From Ischnura elegans (taxonomy: Eukaryota > Arthropoda > Insecta > Odonata > Coenagrionidae), in contig NC_060246.1 of assembly GCF_921293095.1 (NCBI RefSeq), positions 111,146,941 to 111,210,940 of the forward strand: DNA of 64,000 nt. The letters run 5' to 3'. Each line of letters starts with the position of its first letter. Positions within the stretch are counted from its first letter, which is position 1. The notes under the pieces were generated by a model. The model was not told the origin of the DNA. It worked only from the letters and a program-made list of their open reading frames with translations, and searched no databases. Of this stretch, positions 56,830 to 64,000 are shown piece after piece. The translations under genes and the position numbers were made by a program.

Positions 56830-59800
56830 CTAACGCCATCCAACTTCTATCTGCGATATAAATTTAAAAAAATAGCGAAAAATTGAACTAAGCTCATGTT
56901 GCTTTATGGCTCCAGGGGGTTTATAAAATGATATCGCGTACTGTATGTCAACTATCGTTCTTCGTATCGTTCTTCTGTCGATCTGACAGATTACTCACAC
57001 TATTGATATGGAGTTGTTTACTACCTGGTTCGATGTCTTTTCCGGAGTTTCCATTTCGTATGGTGCCCACAAATCTTCTTCTTCCTGAAAGTGTTTACCA
57101 TGAATCACGGTGTGAGGTTACGAAACATCGAAGAGAATGGCATTGAGCTGATGACTGCGACACTCTTCGTTCCAAAAATTCCACGCTAATTCAGAATCGA
57201 CCAAACCCACTCCGTTTTCCTCGAAAATTTAGCCAGGTTCTGAGTAAACGCCGCCATTAGCCTACTTGTACTGGAAGTGGTCCCTGCAGTTAGTTTTTGT
57301 TTTTCCTACAGCGAATTTTTTTCCTTGAAGTATTATTTAACGCCATACGCCGTGGATCTTACTGATCCTTGGGCCTTAATGAGTGTCTTCAGAGGCATCG
57401 AAACGCTCCGTGGACGAGCGTGCGTGGCATCGTCGCGTCGCAACAGTGAAGGGTTTTTCGGTTTCTTTGGTTTATATTTTTTGCGAAAAAAGTTCTTCGC
57501 TAAAAAATCATGGAAAACTTGTTACTTCAGACTGCTACCAAAAATTATGAAAATTTTCGTGGGTTGCACTATTGACAAGACATATTTCTTAAAGTTAGCA
57601 TATAAACGGCTTTTATTGTAACACTTTCATGCAAAACTCGGTGATTAATTGAAAATTAGATTCAATCTAAACTCAGTTATTTCTTTGGCTATCACAATGT
57701 TCAAAATTTAAACATAGACGAGATTTTAAATTTTTTCCATGCCATCTCCGCATATTTTGGGGGTGTGGCGGCGATTTATTAAACTGCATAGGGTCCCGAA
57801 GCCGCGTGGGCGATTGTTCAGTACATGGCGATATGCTTGATCATGTGATAGCGCTGGCCTGAGGGGCAAACTCTGGCCGGATTTGCCTTCCGGCAGGTCT
57901 TGCTTAGTCAAGGGATGAAATATGTTCACCATGCCAGTGGAACCCTTTTGTTGTGGATCATAGTTATGGAACTTTGGGGTTTGGGCATCAAACTTTTTAG
58001 GGCACTTTTGGTGACCTTTTCTGTCCTGTGACGAGAGCAGTTTCAAAGATCCCTAGGGTGAATTGCCCTATATCACTGGGTTTTGAGGCCTCTTAAAATA
58101 TTTACTCATAAAAATGCAAAGGAATTCGAATTTCAGAGTATTTGAGAAAAAATATTTTAAGAAATGAGTAAGGCTTGTGATAAAAATTTTATTTTTTAGT
58201 TATGTCTAGATAAATGTCTTGATGAAAGTCCTGAACTCCGATCAAAAACATGAACGACTGCAAGGCTTGATCTTGCCAAATGCCCGCTTCTAACGCCCGA
58301 TGGTAGTCGTGCTTTTTATTAGATAACGAATGTTACGGAAAATTGAAGTATAAAGGCCTGATTACGCTCCACATTAACAGGTACGAGTTTATGTGTAATT
58401 GCACCAACGCGAGAATAAACGCCAAAATGCACTGTGTAACTGCTTAATTGTACGAACGACCCCCACTACTACTGGGAGGTTACCCCCACCCCACTTAGCT
58501 CCCCTCCCCCAGTCCCTATCCTGCCACTGCCGTGTTTCGTAGTTTACCTTATTAAGTGTAATACTTAAATATCTCATAATAATAAATGTTTCACTGAGAG
58601 AAGCCTGAAGTTGTAAGGAATGGGCATTTTGTGATGAACCTATGATATCGTGGGTAAAACTACGTCGAAGTCAAAGATGTAACCGAGCTGGAGGGGGTGG
58701 AAAAAGAAGAGAACGGAAAAGGGATGATTTATCAGTAAAAATTCCAACCAGCTTTATCCACTCCTTAACATCAACGGTGAGCGAGAAGTGTGGAGATTAC
58801 GGTGGGAAGATGCCGTTTCAGTGAAATTTGTTTTGTGTTGTTGCCATCTAAGAGTGAAATTGAACGTTTTCTGTTGGAGCTGTATCCTGATTTGTTCCTT
58901 ACCTGATATAAGATAAGATAAAACATTGGCTCTTTTCCTTTGTTGCTCAGATTTCTACATTTAACGTCATTCTACGTCATCGTAGTTGTGATTGAGTGGA
59001 GTTTGGAGTTGGAGTAATCAGTGGACTCTGCCAATGTTTTAATTCTATAATGAAAAGTTCCACTATATCAGACCTTGTGTAATCCAGCGTCACTGGCATT
59101 ACTAATGCCATATCGGACCTAAATTCCGTCTTAAATTGTTGATTTGGAGTTCATTTTTACGCTCTGATAAACGTGGTACTTGTCAATTGTTTACTTAAAA
59201 ATGGTGAACCCATTTACTTCAATGTTTACGTTAATGTGTTGATTATTGGAAGTTTAATAAAATATATTTATACGTATTTCATCATCTAGGTTTTTTCCAT
59301 TTCCCTTGATAGCATTAGTGTAAGGGGGATTTAATCACTAGAATGTAATTTTGGAAGACCGATTTCGTTGCAGTGCAATAAAATATTATAAACATTGATA
59401 TTTCCCTATATATGTTTATAGTCTTCACTTCTTCTCTTCTATACTCTGTACAAATATCTTGGTTTTCTTAGTATTTATTTATTTTAGTTGATGCCTATCC
59501 ATTACCTATCTCAAATTTATCAGTCTTCCTTAAGTCCTTCTCTTCTCGACTAATAATTTATTTCTTTTAATATCCTCGATTAAACTCGCTTATATCGCAG
59601 CTTACCTCTATATGTAGAGGTCGACCCTCCGTCCGCTACCCAGTGAATCACTCGTTGTCAGTGGATTTAAGCTTAGCCGCGAGAGTAGTCACTTATGGGC
59701 GAATATATTGGAAGACATTACATTTGGAGTACATTGGCGACCTTGGTGAAAGGAATTTTAAGGAGTGGAATCCAGGAGAATCTTATTTTAAATCATAGTA

Positions 59801-60080
59801 ACTGAGAAGAAATTAATGCATATATTTGTATATTTTATCTCCTCATATGAACATAGACGAATTTATTAAAAAAAAAAAAAATATTTCAGATATTTTATTT
59901 GCTTACTTTAATGATTAGGTACTATTTATTATGTAATACTATGCACATGTAATATTTCATTTAATACACAGAGGCATATTTTATAGTAACTAGCTTTTCT
60001 TATGCAGTTTTCGCGTGTTAATAGGTTAATTTTGAAATAAAAACTATACAATATTTTTTGTTAGTTTGTTCGTATAAATA
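56830..60080. other. intergenic, nothing recognised
   Basis: AT-rich DNA. Open frames at 57277-57621 (+) and 57726-58046 (-) have no recognisable motifs; the latter is unusually Pro/Arg/Lys-rich and may be a decayed transposon piece. No RNA gene seen. Confidence 0.4.
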
Positions 60081-60089
60081 TCTGCCACA

Positions 60090-61360
60090 AGAAAATAGTA
60101 CGCCGAAAAGCTTAATAGGAGCAGTCCGATTGGAATCAATTATTTTAGCCGCTCTTTTTCGCGAAGCGGACCACCGTGTGTTGCGAGCCAAACTGGAACT
60201 CACCTCTCGACTCACCTTATATGGGAAGAGCAGGAGGGATAGCGAGGGGATGGAAGGAAGGCGGGTGGCGGGGGCGTGGCTCATGTGCCGTATAACTTTC
60301 ACTCATAGGGTTTATGTTACAGTATTACAATTATAAATGCTAAAAAAACATCAGAGACGGTGGATAAAATATAACGTTGACATCTTATTGTTAGTGGCTC
60401 CCAAAACGCAGTGTATTGAGGTTAAGCAAAGATCTATTAAAGAGCGTTACCTTTCCCCTTATTCTTCCATTTTCTCTCCGTGAATTCGCATATCGATATC
60501 ATATTTGTTTATCATATTCATGACCCGGAAAATGTACATAAATTATGTGGCAAAAACCGTTCTAAACTATTGCAATATGTTCGAAGACAGTTGACACGTG
60601 CTTAATTTTTGGCAATAAACGATTACATCCGCCTCGTGGCGTATCTCTTGCGGAATAGTACGTACTACGCTGACAGGTATCGTATCGACAAGCACGCCAC
60701 TCCGTATGAACCTATTTACGGTGACCGGCTGGAATCAATGGCGTCGCGGGAGTGGAGAATCTGGAGGTACAATAATTATGCTTTCACTGTTCGCCCCCTC
60801 TCTCTTTGGCATCACGAGCGCGTCTGGCCCAATTGCGGATCTGCGGAGAGCGAGAAAACTAAGAAGCCGGGCCTTCGTGTCTCAGAGATTATGAGGATCG
60901 CACTAAGGGCGTTAAAACCCTAAAGATAAATAAAAAATGGGAGCGACTTGCGGCTTCTGCACCAGGTTTAAAATAGCTCAATAACCAAATCCCAAATCAC
61001 GTGATCTCTGATTGGCCTGATATCGTTGTTCCGGCGATGGGGTATGCTTGCATGTTTTTCATTTTGATTAGAAATATATACGTTAAATTTTGTCATCACT
61101 AAGGAGGAGAAAAGTTTGAATTGTAATATGCTGTAGGTACTTATTAATGTTTCATTGACAAAATTCTACATTTTTTCAGGCTTATATTCAAGTTGGAGGT
61201 TTCATTTTTCTGTCAGCCACATAACACCTTCGAAGAATTATTTTGTCACATGCTGCTGGAATGAAGCCACCGTAAAATGTTGAAACGTAGCGGTGCGCTC
61301 GAAAGGGCTACACATTTTCAAAAGGAATATTAGTAATCTAAGCCACTTGATTGAAAATTT
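60090..61360. other. GC-richer islands without a recognised gene
   Basis: Two GC-richer patches (about 60100-60300 and 60620-60950) carry overlapping open frames on several frames at once, which reflects base composition rather than coding. The longest, 60609-60923 (+, 104 codons), shows no known motif. At 61262-61300 is CCACCGTAAAATGTTGAAAC followed by GTAGCGGTG, similar to Penelope-type hammerhead ends but degraded. Confidence 0.35.
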
Positions 61361-61372
61361 CTTCTCTCGAAG

Positions 61373-61469
61373 ACTTCTCTATCATCATATTATTCAGAAG
61401 GCAGTGTCCATAGTCACGAATCACTTCTCTATCATCATATTATTCAGAAGGCAGTCTCCATAGTCACGA
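61373..61469 (+). repeat. two-copy 50 bp tandem duplication
   Basis: ACTTCTCTATCATCATATTA and the following TTCAGAAGGCAGT(G/C)TCCATAGTCACGA occur at 61373-61419 and again at 61423-61469 with one difference. It sits just upstream of the LINE fragment. Confidence 0.9.
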
Positions 61470-61504
61470 TAACCTCGAACCTCACGTAGGGAACACATAT
61501 AAAG

Positions 61505-62098
61505 AATATTTGCGGCATAGCCCTGAAGAAATTAGGATTCGTCAAGCGTATTGTGGGAAGATTTTCGGATGAGAAAGTAAAAGAAAGGTGCTATTTCGCT
61601 CTCGTCCGACCGCACCTTGAATATGCAGCGAGTGTATGGGATCCAGTGCAGAAAGACTTAATCCGCGAACTGAATAAGATACAAAGGAAGGCTGCGCATT
61701 TCGTCAAAAACCGCTACGGGCGTACAGACAGTGTTACCCAGATGTTAAGCGAATTAGGCTGGGAGCCGTTGGAGACTCGGAGGCTGCGCGCTAGGCTTAG
61801 ATTGCTTGAACAATTAAGAATGGATATCTTTAAGAGCGACACAGAGAACATAATCTTAGAGCCACACTATATTTCCAGGTCCGACAGAAGCGATAAATTA
61901 AGAGAGATGTTTTGCCGAACGGATAGATATGGGAATTCGTTTTTCCCCCGAACAATAAAGGACTTTAATAAACGCTTGTCCCAACCTCGTTAGAGCACTT
62001 CTTTTTTTTTTAATAGCTGTAAACGGCTGGTGTCCTAACACCCCCTGCCACACGCCTTTTAGGCGGCTTGCGGGGTATTATGTAGATGTAGATGTAGA
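61505..62098 (+). mobile_element. 5'-truncated LINE, reverse-transcriptase C-terminal end
   Basis: The frame reads ICGIALKKLGFVKRIVGRFS, then YFALVRPHLEYAASVWDP, NKIQRKAAHFVKNRY and ELGWEPLETRRLRARLRLLE. It ends FFPRTIKDFNKRLSQPR at a stop, 61991-61993. This is the thumb/C-terminal region of CR1/Jockey-like LINE reverse transcriptases (LVRPxLEYaaxvWdP is the hallmark). A GC-rich 3' UTR follows (CACACGCCTTTTAGGCGGCT) and ends in (GTAGAT)n at about 62078-62098. About 160 codons remain, uninterrupted, so this insertion is fairly young. Confidence 0.88.
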
Positions 62099-62109
62099 AT
62101 TAACAGACT

Positions 62110-62510
62110 AACTGTAAGGTTTTTTTAGAACAATAGACCTTACTACATCTTTTTTTGCCGATAAAAAATATCAGACTAGAATTAAGACACATTTAAGGTG
62201 TCAATCGTACTGATGAATTCTCTGAAACTCTACTACCAAAAAACACACATTCGGACACCCTTACGGGACCGTTTCAACTGTTTCATATTTTAAATAACAC
62301 ATTCAAATGATACACAATGATCACAGACGGAAACAGTATTTTGATCGTTGGACAGGACATCTGAGCTGTGGATCGTGTTGTGTATTTTGCATAAAAAATC
62401 ATTAAAGTTAAATTGGGTTTTTATTACTCTCCTATCTGTGACTCTTATTTTCCCCACGAAGTAAAAACCATCAACTGGGTTTATAATTGTTTTAGTTCTA
62501 CGACAAATAA
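62110..62510. other. intergenic, nothing recognised
   Basis: AT-rich DNA with no open frame, RNA or repeat identified. Confidence 0.4.
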
Positions 62511-62521
62511 CTTATGTACCT

Positions 62522-62556
62522 GAGGATGTCGCCTATGGGACGAAACCGGTCAACGT
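62522..62556 (+). ncRNA. hammerhead-ribozyme-like motif (candidate)
   Basis: CCTGAGGA is followed by GTC...GAC, which could form a short stem II, then GAAACCGGTC. This gives the CUGANGA and GAAA core elements and a GUC cleavage triplet, with CCGG as a tiny self-complementary stem III as in dimeric hammerheads. An extra U before stem II and poor pairing next to the core in stem I argue against strong activity. Similar motifs end Penelope-like elements and related retroelements. Confidence 0.35.
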
Positions 62557-62559
62557 AGA

Positions 62560-63400
62560 CTAAAAGTTTGAGGAAAAATGTAAAAAATATTTTTAACCCA
62601 TTCGAATAACTTAGTCCTCAGACCATTGAGTTTAGCAGTAGAATGAAATGCCCGCTGGACTGTTTTCATCAACAGGTGCTGAGTGTGAAATGCATTCTTT
62701 GAAATTCATTGTCACCGTGTGAAGTGAACACCATAGCCAATTTCGATGTTATACTGGCTACAGTCTCACTTGCCGTCATGCAAAATAGCTCCAGATATGC
62801 CGAGGTAAGATCAATCGCTCTTTAGAAGGCGGACATGAACGAGTGGCGTAATCGTTCAAAAAGGTTGTGAAGGAGACCATTCCATTGCATGCTGGCGGCG
62901 CACGTTTCTCTAGGAAGTAAATGGGGGTTTGTGTTCGCGGGAGGCAGACGCAGAGATGAAAGGGAGCGTGTTGCTATGGGCCGCGAGGGGGGGTTGCTAT
63001 CGCCATCTTCCCTCTCACTCTCGCTCTCTAGGTGAAGGTTGAGAGCGCGCCCTCCTGGAAATCTCATTTGCATACTTATGGAAATGCGGTACACAAAAAA
63101 ACCACTATAAATGAGAGCATAGTCATCTTTACGAATGGAGTATTTATTGTTTAAAACAATTATTTTATTTAAAAATATAAAATTTATGCATATTTTTTTC
63201 TCTTATCGCTGCGCATGCGCAACCCCGAAACAAATAGATCAAAACCATGCCATGAATGAATTCTTGTAGCGGAAATATAAATAGCGAGACATAAGTAGTC
63301 CTCCACGGTAAACAGACCAAAAGGACATATTTATTTGCGTAGGTAATTGATCGAGGTATTTCGCTAATTACTCATATGGTAACATGGTCACGTTCAAATG
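62560..63400. other. intergenic, GC-richer patch without a recognised gene
   Basis: AT-rich overall, with a GC-richer patch at about 62830-63080 that leaves a 90-codon minus-strand frame (63094-62822) open. No motif recognised; composition explains the frame. Confidence 0.35.
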
Positions 63401-63407
63401 ATTCACT

Positions 63408-63558
63408 CAGTGGCGGATTCAGGATGGAGATAAGGGGTTTTGGTGGGGGGCCCGGGGGTAATTTCCCATCATTAGGGGGGATCCGAACAAAATAACCATG
63501 TTATTTGTGAAACTTGGATAGCCCAAAGGGGGCTATCCCCTCTCTGGTTCCGCCACTG
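63408..63558. mobile_element. MITE, CAGTGGCGGA ends, copy e
   Basis: The left end CAGTGGCGGATTCAGG and right end (inverse) CAGTGGCGGAACCAGAG are inverted repeats around a short G/C-run body. The 8 bp flanks (GATTCACT, CCCACACT) do not match, so the target duplication is lost or the boundaries are off. Related in its first bases to the CAGTGGCGTAGC family. Confidence 0.7.
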
Positions 63559-63569
63559 CCCACACTGAT

Positions 63570-64000
63570 TTTCAGCAATTAAATAGATTTATAAATATTA
63601 TTTCCTTAGGCAATACGGCATATCGATCTAACGAGGTCTGAAATCATGGTGTTTTGGGTTTTGCAGTAAATCATGAAGGCACATCTTAAATAAATTTTGC
63701 TTTACAAAGAATATCATATTGTTTTACTTTTCCAAAACGTGAAAATTTACACTGCGATCCTTGTGAAGACGGCCAAAGTTTTTGCACATTTGATTAATGA
63801 CTTGTAACTTATAATTTACTTATGTTATAAAAATCAATCGTATCATATAGGTTAATAAAGGTCATTAAAGTGTTGATCGAGCTTAATTTTGCATATATGA
63901 AGATGAATTTAAAGTTTAATTTTTATTAATATTCGTTATTTATTAATAATTTTCATTATTTAATTAATTTAATTGATGTATTAATAATAATTGATTGATT
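63570..64000. other. AT-rich right edge, nothing recognised
   Basis: Very AT-rich, ending in runs of TTAATAATT-type sequence. No gene or structured repeat identified before the window ends. Confidence 0.4.

Noticed and set aside
56343-56861. Five overlapping long frames around ASB exon 2
   Set aside because: Only the frame through 56410-56820 continues from exon 1 in phase and contains the SOCS box; the rest are composition shadows.
57726-58046. 106-codon minus-strand frame, considered as a piggyBac transposase tail
   Set aside because: Resemblance to piggyBac C-terminal blocks was too vague to support.
1-64000. CRISPR arrays or bacterial operons
   Set aside because: No regularly spaced direct repeats; gene structure with introns shows a eukaryotic nuclear genome.

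Overview
This is a roughly 64 kb stretch of an AT-rich animal genome, most likely from an arthropod and plausibly an insect. Genes are split by GT-AG introns, four conserved protein-coding genes can be built exon by exon, and the rest is dominated by transposable elements of kinds common in insects: Ty3/gypsy LTR elements, Jockey/I-like LINEs, mariner, hAT, Harbinger, Penelope-like remnants and many foldback MITEs. The species cannot be named from the sequence alone.

Layout. 1-6.6 kb holds no recognisable host gene. It carries worn fragments of a Harbinger transposon (about 2.46-3.27 kb, with two convergent genes), a foldback MITE, a Penelope-like GIY-YIG tail and a LINE endonuclease fragment. 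6.6-25.2 kb is a nested transposon block on the minus strand. Two different Gypsy elements, A and B, lie head to tail. A LINE sits in the gag of A and another LINE piece sits between the protease and reverse transcriptase of B. The 5' LTR region of B is invaded by a 3.7 kb TIR element (itself carrying a Harbinger-type element that carries a foldback) and by a 978 bp hAT element.

26.5-32.9 kb is ASCC1 on the plus strand (8 exons, 377 aa, KH plus 2H-phosphoesterase-like domains). 38.7-44.1 kb is SPEF1 on the minus strand (4 exons, 201 aa, calponin-homology plus coiled coil). 48.6-52.8 kb is B9D1 on the minus strand (5 exons, 210 aa, ciliary transition zone). 54.3-56.8 kb is a two-exon, very GC-rich ankyrin-repeat and SOCS-box gene on the plus strand. 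SPEF1 and B9D1 are both cilium/axoneme proteins and are neighbours on one strand. ASCC1 and SPEF1 are convergent.

Introns and intergenic DNA are full of small elements: a mariner with intact 30 bp ends but a gutted transposase (36.1-37.1 kb), a second mariner fragment, a 5S-rRNA-like sequence in an ASCC1 intron, an inverted tRNA-like SINE, a MITE family ending AATAGGGT...ACCCTATT, and several copies of a hAT-type MITE with CAGTGGCGTAGC ends, most with visible 8 bp target duplications. 57-64 kb has no supported host gene; it contains a 5'-truncated LINE, a hammerhead-like motif and one more CAGTGGC element.

I found no convincing new multi-gene system. The least classifiable object is the 3.7 kb TIR element at 20.1-23.8 kb, with GAGGGCAAGTC ends, an apparent 3 bp target duplication and a nearly perfect 347 bp internal tandem duplication.
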